NCBI GenBank assembly: GCA_902489145.1
Contig: CABTYV010000003.1
Coordinates: 1-48,343, forward strand
DNA from: an uncultured Tissierellia bacterium
GTDB lineage: Bacteria > Bacillota > Clostridia > Tissierellales > Peptoniphilaceae
Length of the DNA stretch: 48,343 nucleotides
Direction of reading: 5' to 3'
Positions 7,825 through 15,417 of this stretch are shown piece after piece; the stretch's first letter is position 1; each line of letters opens with the position of its first letter. The notes under the pieces are model-generated. The model was not told the DNA's origin and ran no database searches. It worked only from the letters and a program-made list of their open reading frames with translations. A program made the translations under genes and the position numbers.

Positions 7825-8775
7825 TCACCGTGCAGCCTTTGCTTCCTCCTGCGCCCAGGTTCGAAGGAGCCGCTCATCCTCTCCCATTTGCTTGAGCAAA
7901 GCCGCACTGGAGGGATAACGAACATCCGCTCGCTCGAACCGCAAAAAATCAATCCGAGCCTTTTGTCCATACAAGTCGCCTGAATAATCAAAAAGATGGG
8001 ACTCGATCTTGATCTGGTCTCCTCTTTCAAAGGTAGGATTGGTCCCAATATTGGTCATGGCATAGTAAGTCTGCCCATCTTCCACCGTCACAGAAGTGAG
8101 ATAAACTCCATCGGCCGGTAAAATATAGGGAAAGGAGAGCTTGAGATTGGCGGTAGGATAGCCCAAAAGCCGTCCCCGTCTGGCGCCCGAGACCACCTGT
8201 CCCTTCATAAAAAAGGGCGCGCCTAACATGGCCCGGGCCTCCTCCACCCGTCCCAAACGGACCGCCTCCCGAATGCGGGTCGAGGAAATCCGAATGCCAT
8301 CCTGATCTGTCACATCCTCCACCAGGCTCAGGTCAAATCCATAGCGCCTGGATCCTTCCATAAGATCGGCTACCTTTCCCTTCGCCCCACAGCCATAAGT
8401 ATAATCCGCCCCACACACGATATGGCGCACCTGTAAGTCCTTGAGTAAGACCCGGGTCAAAAAAACCTCGGGACTCATCTTTCGAAAGGCCTCGTTGAAG
8501 GTTTTCAAAAAAACAAGGTCCATCCCCAGCTGGTCCAGAGCCTGGAGCTTATCCTCCAAAGAGGACAAATAACGCTTATGGCCCTGAGCCTGATCCTCCG
8601 TGCTATGCTGTTTAAAAAGCAAAACCGATGCCGATAGGTGATGGACCCGCGCATACGCCTTGGCCTGGTGCATCAGTGCCTGATGGCCCCGGTGGAGTCC
8701 ATCAAAATTGCCCAGGGCGATGGACTGGGGGCCCAAGGAGGCTGGGACCCGCTGATCATAGTCAATGATTTGCAT
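7825..8775 (-). CDS. ribF: Bifunctional riboflavin kinase/FMN adenylyltransferase
   Basis: RibF converts riboflavin to FMN and then to FAD in the cytoplasm. The 316-aa product has both domains. The N-terminal nucleotidyltransferase domain carries GNFDGLHRGH (residues 22-31, with the HxGH nucleotide site) and the ISSTRIREAV motif. The C-terminal riboflavin kinase domain (from about residue 185) carries GRLLGYPTANL, and the NIGTNPTF segment provides the substrate-binding NxGTxPTF-like motif. The start at 8775 lies 11 bases beyond the truB stop, so the two are co-transcribed. It is the last gene of the rimP-nusA-ylxR-infB-rbfA-nrnA-truB-ribF unit, as in many Bacillota. Nothing appears broken. 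Confidence 0.97.
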   Translation of the reverse strand: MQIIDYDQRVPASLGPQSIALGNFDGLHRGHQALMHQAKAYARVHHLSASVLLFKQHSTEDQAQGHKRYLSSLEDKLQALDQLGMDLVFLKTFNEAFRKMSPEVFLTRVLLKDLQVRHIVCGADYTYGCGAKGKVADLMEGSRRYGFDLSLVEDVTDQDGIRISSTRIREAVRLGRVEEARAMLGAPFFMKGQVVSGARRGRLLGYPTANLKLSFPYILPADGVYLTSVTVEDGQTYYAMTNIGTNPTFERGDQIKIESHLFDYSGDLYGQKARIDFLRFERADVRYPSSAALLKQMGEDERLLRTWAQEEAKAAR

Positions 8776-8786
8776 GTGCTTCCTCC

Positions 8787-9662
8787 CTAGGCAGTCAATA
8801 CCTTTTTCATCTGCACCGCGCCCGCCTGGTAATAGCCCAGACCGATAAACCCGTCCGGATCAAAGATGCGATGCAGGCCTTCTTCCCTTGCCAGGGCTTC
8901 CGGCCAGGTCGCCCTTCCGCCATGCCGAGCCACCTGGCCCGCTGCCTGATCCAGATCCACACGGGGCAGGTGGGGACAGGCCTCCCCCATGGGCACCAAC
9001 AGCGCTTGAAGCGCTTCCTTCGTCATCACCCGCAGGCGAGAAATTGGCACGGCGTCCTCGGTCCGAAAGGGGCCCACAGCCGTGCGCTCCAGCGCCGTCA
9101 TCGTGGCGTAGGAGCCCAGATGGCGGCCCAAATCCGCAACCAGCTGACGGATATAGGTGCCTTTGGAGCAATGGCAGAAAAAACGAATCCCCTGGTCCGT
9201 TACCTCTAGAAGATCAAAAGCATAAATTTCGACGTTTCGGCTCTTTCGCTCCACGGTTTTTCCGGCCCGAGCCAACTCATAAAGCCGCTTGCCCTGGTGC
9301 TTCACCGCAGAATACATCGGCGGCAGCTGAGCAATGGGACCGGTAAAATCGGCCATGGCTGAGCGGATCTGATCCGGAGAAAACGAGGTCCGCTCGGATC
9401 GGTAGCAGACCTGCCCCTCCAAATCTAAGCTGTCCGTTTCCTGGCCAAAGACCAGGGCGCCTTCATAGCATTTGCCCTGCTCACTGATATAATCAGCCAG
9501 CTTGGTGGCCTGGCCCAGACAGACCGGCAAAACCCCGGTCACGAGGGGATCCAGCGTGCCCGTATGGCCCACCCGTTTGATACCGCTCACTCCCCGCACG
9601 ATTGCCACCACATCATGGGAGGTCATATTCTTTTCTTTATAAACGTTGAGAATCCCCTTCAT
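8787..9662 (-). CDS. truB: tRNA pseudouridine(55) synthase
   Basis: TruB isomerises U55 in the T-loop of tRNAs to pseudouridine and also assists tRNA folding. The 291-aa protein has the motif GHTGTLDPLVTGVLP (about residues 33-47) with the catalytic Asp, the KxYEGALVFGQETDS segment, and the SKGTYIRQLVADLG motif of the active site. The C-terminal part (LLVPMGEACPHLP onwards) matches the PUA-like end of the family. Its ATG overlaps the TGA of nrnA by four bases (ATGA), which suggests coupled translation. Length is typical. Confidence 0.97.
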   Translation of the reverse strand: MKGILNVYKEKNMTSHDVVAIVRGVSGIKRVGHTGTLDPLVTGVLPVCLGQATKLADYISEQGKCYEGALVFGQETDSLDLEGQVCYRSERTSFSPDQIRSAMADFTGPIAQLPPMYSAVKHQGKRLYELARAGKTVERKSRNVEIYAFDLLEVTDQGIRFFCHCSKGTYIRQLVADLGRHLGSYATMTALERTAVGPFRTEDAVPISRLRVMTKEALQALLVPMGEACPHLPRVDLDQAAGQVARHGGRATWPEALAREEGLHRIFDPDGFIGLGYYQAGAVQMKKVLTA

Positions 9663-10645
9663 GCCTGAGGCTCCTCAAAATCGGTCAATGGATAGCCCTC
9701 CAGGGCTTCCTTGACCACCTGATAGGCTTCCTTTGCAGGCATCGCAAGGCTGGCCCCTGCCGCTTTAATATGTCCGCCGCCCCCCCAGCTGCTGGCTAAG
9801 GCTTCCACATTAAAAAAGCGCTTGGAACGAAGAGACAGCTTGCTCAGCTTGGGGGCCTGCTCCTTGACGATCACAGCCAGCTCGACCCCTTGGAGATTTC
9901 GAAGCTGGTCCACCACTCCTTCTGCCTCTGGCATGGTCAGCTGAAAATGGGCGAGATCCTCCTGGCTGACCAGGCCGAGTGCGACCCTGCCCTCCTGCAA
10001 AAACGCCGCCTTTTCAACCATATGTCCCGTAAAGGCAACCAAATGAGGATCGACCGCCTGATATTCTTTTAAATAGATTTTTTTCACATCGGCCCCCGCT
10101 TCAATGAGATCCGCCGCCACACGCATGCACCGCGCCCGGGCCGTATCATATAAAAAGCGGTTGGAGTCCGTAATGATGCCTGCAAGCAGGGCTGTAGCGG
10201 CGTCCTTGCTGATGGGGATCTTCTGATCCCTTAGAAAGCTGGCCAGGATCTCGCAGGTGGAGGAGGCATCTCGAATCTGACAAACCCAGTCACAAACGCC
10301 TTCATTGGTCTGATGATGGTCGAAATTGATCCGGACCCGAGATCGGTCCAAAAGCCCGGCAGAGGGGCCCAATCGAGCCTTGTCTCCCAAATCCACCATA
10401 ATGAATAAATCATATCCTTTTATAGGATCTGGTGGGGTTAAAAAGCGAAAGCCCGGCAAATAGGAAAAGTGGAGCGGGCGCTCCGCATGGATCATATCCA
10501 CTTCTTTTCCCAGATCTTTTAAGGCCAGGCCCAATCCCAGGATGGCCCCCAGGCAGTCCCCATCCGGGTTGATATGACCGGAGATGGCGATATTCTGGGC
10601 CAGACGGATCTGCTCCCCCATTTCCCGAAAACAAAGTCTAGACAT
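9659..10645 (-). CDS. nrnA: DHH-family phosphoesterase, NrnA-like nanoRNase/pAp phosphatase
   Basis: NrnA proteins degrade very short RNAs (2-5 nt) and dephosphorylate 3'-phosphoadenosine 5'-phosphate. The 328-aa protein has the DHH-domain metal motifs GHINPDGDCLG near its start, FIMVDLGD, and NFDHHQTN; the C-terminal DHHA1 domain ends with SWGGGGHIKAAGAS, the GGGH substrate-binding motif. The reading frame is open upstream to 10729, inside rbfA, but the start at 10645 fits the family N-terminus and is preceded by GAGG at about 6 bases. It overlaps the end of rbfA by 8 bases and truB by 4. Its place between rbfA and truB is conserved in Bacillota. The exact substrate (nanoRNA or pAp) is inferred from family. 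Confidence 0.92.
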   Translation of the reverse strand: MSRLCFREMGEQIRLAQNIAISGHINPDGDCLGAILGLGLALKDLGKEVDMIHAERPLHFSYLPGFRFLTPPDPIKGYDLFIMVDLGDKARLGPSAGLLDRSRVRINFDHHQTNEGVCDWVCQIRDASSTCEILASFLRDQKIPISKDAATALLAGIITDSNRFLYDTARARCMRVAADLIEAGADVKKIYLKEYQAVDPHLVAFTGHMVEKAAFLQEGRVALGLVSQEDLAHFQLTMPEAEGVVDQLRNLQGVELAVIVKEQAPKLSKLSLRSKRFFNVEALASSWGGGGHIKAAGASLAMPAKEAYQVVKEALEGYPLTDFEEPQA

Positions 10646-11066
10646 CTTGGGCCTCATCCGAAGGACCATCCTCCCCCATTGCTTCTTCGCTTGCCGCCCG
10701 GGCCTTCTGATGCGCCTGATCCTGGGCAATCACCTGGGCGATCAAGGCATCCATTTTCATGCCCCGCTCAATGGATTCATCCAGATGAAAACGCAGCTCC
10801 GGAATCTGCCTTAAATCGATTTGGTCGGCCAACATTTTTTTTAAATAGCCCCCCGCCTGATCCAGACCCTCCAGGGTTTGCTTTTTATCCCACTCCTTGC
10901 CCAAAACAGAGACATAGATATCACAATAAGAAAGATCGGATGAGATCGTCACATCCGTAAGAGACGTCATCTCCGAGATCCGGGGATCCCTCAGGTCAAA
11001 TTTAATCGCGGTGGAGAGACATTTTTTTATTTCCTGAGAAACGCGCCCCATTCTCTTTTGGTTCAT
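10638..11066 (-). CDS. rbfA: 30S ribosome-binding factor A
   Basis: RbfA is a KH-like factor that binds immature 30S subunits and helps 16S rRNA 5'-end maturation, notably in the cold. The 142-aa product has the family pattern RVSQEIKKCLSTAI, DPRISEMTSLTDVTISSDL and ELRFHLDESIERG. It is longer than the roughly 120-aa core because of an acidic, alanine-rich C-terminal tail. It starts at ATG 11066 after GGAAAGGAGAGG and follows infB by 27 bases, the usual partner order (InfB also acts on the 30S subunit). Confidence 0.97.
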   Translation of the reverse strand: MNQKRMGRVSQEIKKCLSTAIKFDLRDPRISEMTSLTDVTISSDLSYCDIYVSVLGKEWDKKQTLEGLDQAGGYLKKMLADQIDLRQIPELRFHLDESIERGMKMDALIAQVIAQDQAHQKARAASEEAMGEDGPSDEAQDV

Positions 11067-11093
11067 GTTCCTCTCCTTTCCTCGAAAGCTTCG

Positions 11094-13334
11094 CTACTGT
11101 AATTTTTGTGCGACCTCAATCTCATGGAAGCACTCAATCACATCGCCCACCTTCACATCGTTATAGTGCTCAATGCCCAAACCGCCTTCATAGCCCTGGG
11201 CCACTTCCTTAACATCATCTTTGAATCGGCGCAGAGAAGCAATGTCCCCTTCGAAGATCACCACATCATTGCGCAAGAGGCGAGCCTGGTAATTTCGGAC
11301 CATCTTGCCTGAAGTGACATAGATGCCCGCCACCGTCCCCGCAGATGGGACTTTAAAGGTGTCGCGCACCTCACAGCGCCCGACCACCTCTTCCTTGAGC
11401 TCCGGCGCGAGCATGCCTTCAATGGCCGCCTTAATATCCTCAATCGCGTCATAAATCACCCGGTAAGTGCGGATATCAATATGCTCCCGCTCCGACTGGG
11501 CAATGGCCCCCTGGTTGGGACGCACATTGAAGCCGATAATAATGGCGTTCGAAGCGACCGCCAACATCACATCGGACTCACTGATCCCGCCGACGGCGCC
11601 GTGAATGATATTGACCTTTACCTCTTCATTCGAGAGCTTCTCTAAGGAGCCCGCTAAGGCATCGATGGTACCCTTGACATCGGTTTTCACGATGATGTTG
11701 AGCTCCTTGAGCCCCTCATCGCTAATCTGCATATGCAAATCATCTAAGGATACATGGGTGGTGGCATTGAGCCGTTCCAGCCGAGCCCGTTCCTCCGCCT
11801 TAGTGGCATAGGCGCGGGCCATTTTTTCATCGGCTACCGCATAAATCCGGTCACCTGCCTCCGGCAGATCCGAAAGCCCCATAATCTTCACTGGCTGAGA
11901 GGGGCCCGCTTTTTTGACCCGCTTGCCAAAGGAATCCTCCATCGCCCGGATATGGCCGGACACCATGCCAGAAACCACATAATCATCCGAATGCAGGGTG
12001 CCCTTTTGGACCAAAACAGAAGCCGTCGCGCCCTTGCCTTTTTCCAGCTGGGCTTCAATCACCGTCCCCACTGCGCGGCGATTGGGATTGGCCTTTAGCT
12101 CCTCCATCTCCGCCACCAGGACGACATTTTCCAATAGATCCTGGATCCCTTCACGGGTCTTGGCAGAAACCGGCACCATAATGGTCTCGCCGCCCCACTC
12201 CTCCGGAACCAGGTCATAGCTCATCAGCTCCTGCTTCACCCGGTCTGGATTGGCCTCCACCCGGTCCATTTTGTTAATCGCGACGATGATCGGTACCCCG
12301 GCCGCCTTCGCGTGGTGGATGGCCTCCACCGTCTGCGGCATGACGCCATCATCTGCCGCTACCACCAGAATAACCAGGTCGGTCGTCTTGGCACCCCGTG
12401 CCCGCATCTGCGTAAATGCTTCATGGCCTGGCGTATCTAGAAAAGTCAGCCTGTGGCCCTTGACATTGGCCACCGATGCACCGATATGCTGGGTAATGCC
12501 GCCCGCCTCGCCCCGGGTGACCGCTGTTTCCCGAATCGCATCAAGAATTGAGGTTTTCCCGTGGTCTACATGGCCCATCACCGTAATGACCGGCGGGCGG
12601 GCCTTTAAATTTTTGGGATCGTCCTCAAAATCAAGCGCATCGAAGATTTCGTCCCGGTCGCTTTCCTCCGGCTCGGTAATCAGGACATCGAATTTTTCTG
12701 CTACTTTTTCAGCTGTTTCAAAGGTGATCGATTCGTTGAGCCCCGCCATAATCCCCATTTTGATCAGTTCCGTGATGACCTGCATTGCATCCCGATGGAT
12801 AGCCTTGGCAAAGTCGCCTACTGTGATTTCTGCAGGAATCTCGATGATCGAAAGCGAATCCTCCTCCAAAGGCTGAACCGGTTCACTCTTTTGGCCCTGC
12901 TTGGAGGCAGCCTTGTGATCCCGTTTTTTTCCACCCCTCGGGCCGCTTGGTTTGGCCTTCTTGGTCGAATCCGCCTTTTTTTCCGCCCGTTTACTTTCCG
13001 TTTTTGGGGACATAGACGAGCCATTCTGCTTTTTCTTCTTCGAATGCGTTTGCTCGGCCAGACGTCTGGAAAGACGGGCCTCCTCCTGTTCCTCTTCCGC
13101 TTCCTCCCGTTTTTCCTTCAAAGGACGTATATTTTTGTGGGGATGTTCTTTCTTACTCTTCTTTCGCCCTCTCTCCTCCCCCTGCGTGCGGAAGGTGGAA
13201 CGCACCTTGCTGATCTCCTCTGCTTCAATCGTAGACATATGCGAGGGAAAAGTGAGATGAAGCTCCTTTTCCATCATATCTCGCAGCGCCTTACTGGAAA
13301 CGCCCAGCTCTTTTGCTAATTCATATACGCGCAT
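11094..13334 (-). CDS. infB: Translation initiation factor IF-2
   Basis: IF-2 is the GTPase that brings fMet-tRNA to the 30S subunit and promotes joining of the 50S subunit. The 746-aa protein starts with the IF2_N helical module (MRVYELAKELGVSSKALRD). A highly charged Lys/Glu/Ala-rich linker (about 45-160) and a second IF2_N module (TVGDFAKAIHRDAMQVITEL) follow. The GTPase domain has G1 GHVDHGKT at 254-261, DTPGHEAF and NKMDR. The remaining domains II, III and the tRNA-binding C2 region complete the protein. ACGAGG precedes ATG 13334. It follows ylxR by 16 bases; the L7Ae-like gene ylxQ usually found between these two is absent. Confidence 0.99.
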   Translation of the reverse strand: MRVYELAKELGVSSKALRDMMEKELHLTFPSHMSTIEAEEISKVRSTFRTQGEERGRKKSKKEHPHKNIRPLKEKREEAEEEQEEARLSRRLAEQTHSKKKKQNGSSMSPKTESKRAEKKADSTKKAKPSGPRGGKKRDHKAASKQGQKSEPVQPLEEDSLSIIEIPAEITVGDFAKAIHRDAMQVITELIKMGIMAGLNESITFETAEKVAEKFDVLITEPEESDRDEIFDALDFEDDPKNLKARPPVITVMGHVDHGKTSILDAIRETAVTRGEAGGITQHIGASVANVKGHRLTFLDTPGHEAFTQMRARGAKTTDLVILVVAADDGVMPQTVEAIHHAKAAGVPIIVAINKMDRVEANPDRVKQELMSYDLVPEEWGGETIMVPVSAKTREGIQDLLENVVLVAEMEELKANPNRRAVGTVIEAQLEKGKGATASVLVQKGTLHSDDYVVSGMVSGHIRAMEDSFGKRVKKAGPSQPVKIMGLSDLPEAGDRIYAVADEKMARAYATKAEERARLERLNATTHVSLDDLHMQISDEGLKELNIIVKTDVKGTIDALAGSLEKLSNEEVKVNIIHGAVGGISESDVMLAVASNAIIIGFNVRPNQGAIAQSEREHIDIRTYRVIYDAIEDIKAAIEGMLAPELKEEVVGRCEVRDTFKVPSAGTVAGIYVTSGKMVRNYQARLLRNDVVIFEGDIASLRRFKDDVKEVAQGYEGGLGIEHYNDVKVGDVIECFHEIEVAQKLQ

Positions 13335-13350
13335 CGATGACCTCGTTTCT

Positions 13351-13611
13351 TTATTCTTCTACATAGCGACTTAACTCCTCGTATAGCCCCTCTGGCACTG
13401 GTCCTTTCAGCGCCGATTGGAGGCGGTTCGTCTCGATGGCTTTTTTAAGACAAACCGGATCCTTGCAAAGATAGCAGCCTCGCCCGGCCGACTTTCCCTG
13501 GGGGTCAATGAAAACCTGTCCCTTTGGATCCCGCACAATGCGGATCAGCTCCTTTTTCTCTTTCCGCAGCTGACAAGCAATGCATTTTCGAAGGACCTGC
13601 TTTTGCTTCAT
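13351..13611 (-). CDS. ylxR: YlxR family RNA-binding protein (RnpM)
   Basis: This small basic protein of the DUF448/YlxR family binds RNA; in Bacillus it has been reported to bind the RNase P RNA and modulate RNase P, hence the name RnpM. The 86-aa product has the two diagnostic segments RKCIACQLRKEKKELIRIVR and GRGCYLCKDPVCLKKA. The family usually has GRGAY, so the extra Cys is a small variation. Its ATG overlaps the nusA TGA by one base (TGATG), so translation is coupled to NusA. Function here is inferred from family and context. Confidence 0.93.
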   Translation of the reverse strand: MKQKQVLRKCIACQLRKEKKELIRIVRDPKGQVFIDPQGKSAGRGCYLCKDPVCLKKAIETNRLQSALKGPVPEGLYEELSRYVEE

Positions 13612-14771
13612 CAGAAAATCGGCTCCTTTTCCTCTTCGTCTGGCAAAAGCCCGTCAAACAGGCCCGGGCTAGCATCCTCCTCCCCAGCCTCGCTCCGATC
13701 CGAGGCTGAATCCAGGGCATCGAACGCATCCGGATCCTCCCGATACTGACTCATGCCTTTGATATCGATCTTCCAACCGGTTAAACGGGCGGCCAGGCGC
13801 ACATTTTGTCCTTCCTTGCCAATCGCGAGGGAAAGCTGATCATCCGGAACCAAAACGACCGAGCTGCGCTCATCCTCTTGAATCAGCACTCTTTCCACCT
13901 TAGCTGGAGAGAGGGCATTGGCAATGTACACCTTGGGATCTTCATCAAAAATCGTGATATCCATTTTTTCGCCGTGGAGCTCTTCCACAATATAATTTAC
14001 CCGGCTGCCCTTATAGCCCACACAGGCACCGATGGGATCGACCCCCTCCTGGAGGGATCGCACTGCGATCTTAGAACGAGAGCCTGGTTCGCGGGAAACG
14101 GACACGAGCTCCACCACGCCATCATGGATCTCCGGCACTTCCTGTTCAAAGAGGCGAAGAACCAAACTTGGATGGGCCCTTGAAAGGATGATCTGGGCCC
14201 CTTTGGTCGCCTTACGCACCTCCACCACATAAAACTTAAGCCGGTCGCCTGGCTGGATACGCTCCCCGGGAATCTGCTCCTTGGCCGGCACCACTGCCTC
14301 CGTCATCCCCAAATTGACATAGACATTGCCCCGATCCAGGCGAGAAACGCTCCCTGTGATCAGCTCCTTCACCTGGTCAATATAGGCTTCATACACCTGA
14401 TCTCGCTCCGCATCATGAAGCTTCTGAATGACGATATTGCGGGCGGTACCCGCGGCCACTCGGCCGAAATTCTTGGGTTTCACCTCTACCCGGATCTCCT
14501 CGTCAATCGCCGCACCAGGCCGATGCGTCCTGGCCTCCTCCAGGCTGATCTCACTGTAGGGGTCCTCCACCTTTTCAACGACCTTGCGGACGGAATACAC
14601 CCGGATCTCTCCACTTTGCTGGTCAATAACGACGTCTACATTGGTACGATCGTCAAAGTTCTTCTCATACGATTTTTCCAGGGCTTTTTCCAGGGCCTCC
14701 AGAATGACAGCTTTGGAAATGCCCTTGGATGCTTCTAAGGCCTCCAGGGCTTCCATCAAATTCTCATCCAC
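13611..14771 (-). CDS. nusA: Transcription termination/antitermination factor NusA
   Basis: NusA binds RNA polymerase and nascent RNA, increases pausing and modulates intrinsic termination. The 386-aa protein has the N-terminal polymerase-binding domain (1-125), an S1 domain (about 133-200, ELITGSVSRLDRGNVYVNLG), and two KH domains (GYKGSRVNYIVEELHGEKMD and LSLAIGKEGQNVRLAARL). An acidic tail follows, as is common in Bacillota, which lack the E. coli C-terminal repeats. The start is GTG at 14771, preceded by AGGAGG with 8 bases spacing; the reading MDENLMEALEALE fits the family N-terminus. It follows rimP by 12 bases. Confidence 0.98.
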   Translation of the reverse strand: MDENLMEALEALEASKGISKAVILEALEKALEKSYEKNFDDRTNVDVVIDQQSGEIRVYSVRKVVEKVEDPYSEISLEEARTHRPGAAIDEEIRVEVKPKNFGRVAAGTARNIVIQKLHDAERDQVYEAYIDQVKELITGSVSRLDRGNVYVNLGMTEAVVPAKEQIPGERIQPGDRLKFYVVEVRKATKGAQIILSRAHPSLVLRLFEQEVPEIHDGVVELVSVSREPGSRSKIAVRSLQEGVDPIGACVGYKGSRVNYIVEELHGEKMDITIFDEDPKVYIANALSPAKVERVLIQEDERSSVVLVPDDQLSLAIGKEGQNVRLAARLTGWKIDIKGMSQYREDPDAFDALDSASDRSEAGEEDASPGLFDGLLPDEEEKEPIF

Positions 14772-14783
14772 TTTATTTTCCTC

Positions 14784-15290
14784 CTAGCAGTCCAAATAGA
14801 CCTTCACACTGGCCACTTCCTTTCGGGGGAAAGCGACCTGATCCCCTGGTGAAAAAGAAGGGCTCTTTTTCTTATTTTTATTTGGCTCTTGGGCCGTAAG
14901 CGCTACCTGATAGGCTTGATCATCGAAATCTAGTAATATGCCCCGCCATTTCTTCTGTCCTTCATAGGCGCGATAGAAGGTAAAAACCAGCTCCACTCCC
15001 AGTGAAATGGAAAGATAGCGATCATTGATCAGGGGACGAGCAAGGTCCGGCGAGGAGACCTCCAGGTGGTAGGCCCCCTCGATGGGATCCAGCTCATCGA
15101 GCATGGGACTGAGTAAATTGCTTACCTGCTCGCAATCCTCCAAAAAAATACCCTCCGGCCGGTAGATATAAAAACGCAAAACCCAGCCGATCGATTCGTG
15201 GAGATATTCGATATCTAAGAGCTCATAGCCGGCCTGCTCAATCGGGCCCTGAAAGGTTTGATACAGTTTCTTAATGGTATCCTGTTGCAC
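14784..15290 (-). CDS. rimP: Ribosome maturation factor RimP
   Basis: RimP is needed for maturation of the 30S subunit. The 168-aa product has the N-terminal domain (YELLDIEYLHESIGWVLRFYI, DCEQVSNLLSPMLD) and the HLEVSSPDLARPL motif that marks the family, then the SH3-like C-terminal domain. The frame is open upstream to 15341, but the start is GTG at 15290. AAGGAGGAG lies just ahead of it, and the upstream codons fall inside a terminator hairpin. The T-tract of that hairpin runs straight into the Shine-Dalgarno, leaving 12 bases to the start codon. RimP opens the nusA-infB unit as in most bacteria. Confidence 0.95.
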   Translation of the reverse strand: MQQDTIKKLYQTFQGPIEQAGYELLDIEYLHESIGWVLRFYIYRPEGIFLEDCEQVSNLLSPMLDELDPIEGAYHLEVSSPDLARPLINDRYLSISLGVELVFTFYRAYEGQKKWRGILLDFDDQAYQVALTAQEPNKNKKKSPSFSPGDQVAFPRKEVASVKVYLDC

Positions 15291-15302
15291 CCACTCCTCC
15301 TT

Positions 15303-15334
15303 AAAAAAACAAGAGCGGGCAGCCCGCTCTTGTT
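15303..15334 (-). terminator. Intrinsic terminator between polC and rimP
   Basis: Minus-strand AACAAGAGCGGG and CCCGCTCTTGTT form a 12-bp perfect hairpin with a three-base loop, followed by seven T (complement of 15303-15309). It ends polC transcription. Because a promoter candidate lies upstream of it, it could also act as an attenuator in the rimP leader. Confidence 0.92.
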
Positions 15335-15356
15335 CCATCACACATCATCTGGTTTG

Positions 15357-15385
15357 ATCTTATCATACCCCAGGCTTCCTTGCAA
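15357..15385 (-). promoter_or_regulatory. Candidate promoter of the rimP-nusA-infB unit
   Basis: Minus-strand TTGCAA (15380-15385, 4/6) and TAAGAT (15357-15362, 4/6) are separated by 17 bases, with TG one base ahead of the -10 (extended type). A transcript starting near 15350 would run through the terminator hairpin before reaching rimP. Confidence 0.45.
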
Positions 15386-15417
15386 GGACTCTGCTCCATT
15401 TCCTGCCATTGATAACA

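Noticed and set aside
12250..12876. 208-codon plus-strand open frame within infB
   Set aside because: Antisense to the IF-2 GTPase domain; such long shadow frames are expected in moderately GC-rich coding DNA.
15291..15341. Longer rimP form starting at 15341
   Set aside because: The extra codons fall inside the terminator hairpin, and the GTG at 15290 has a strong Shine-Dalgarno and fits the family.
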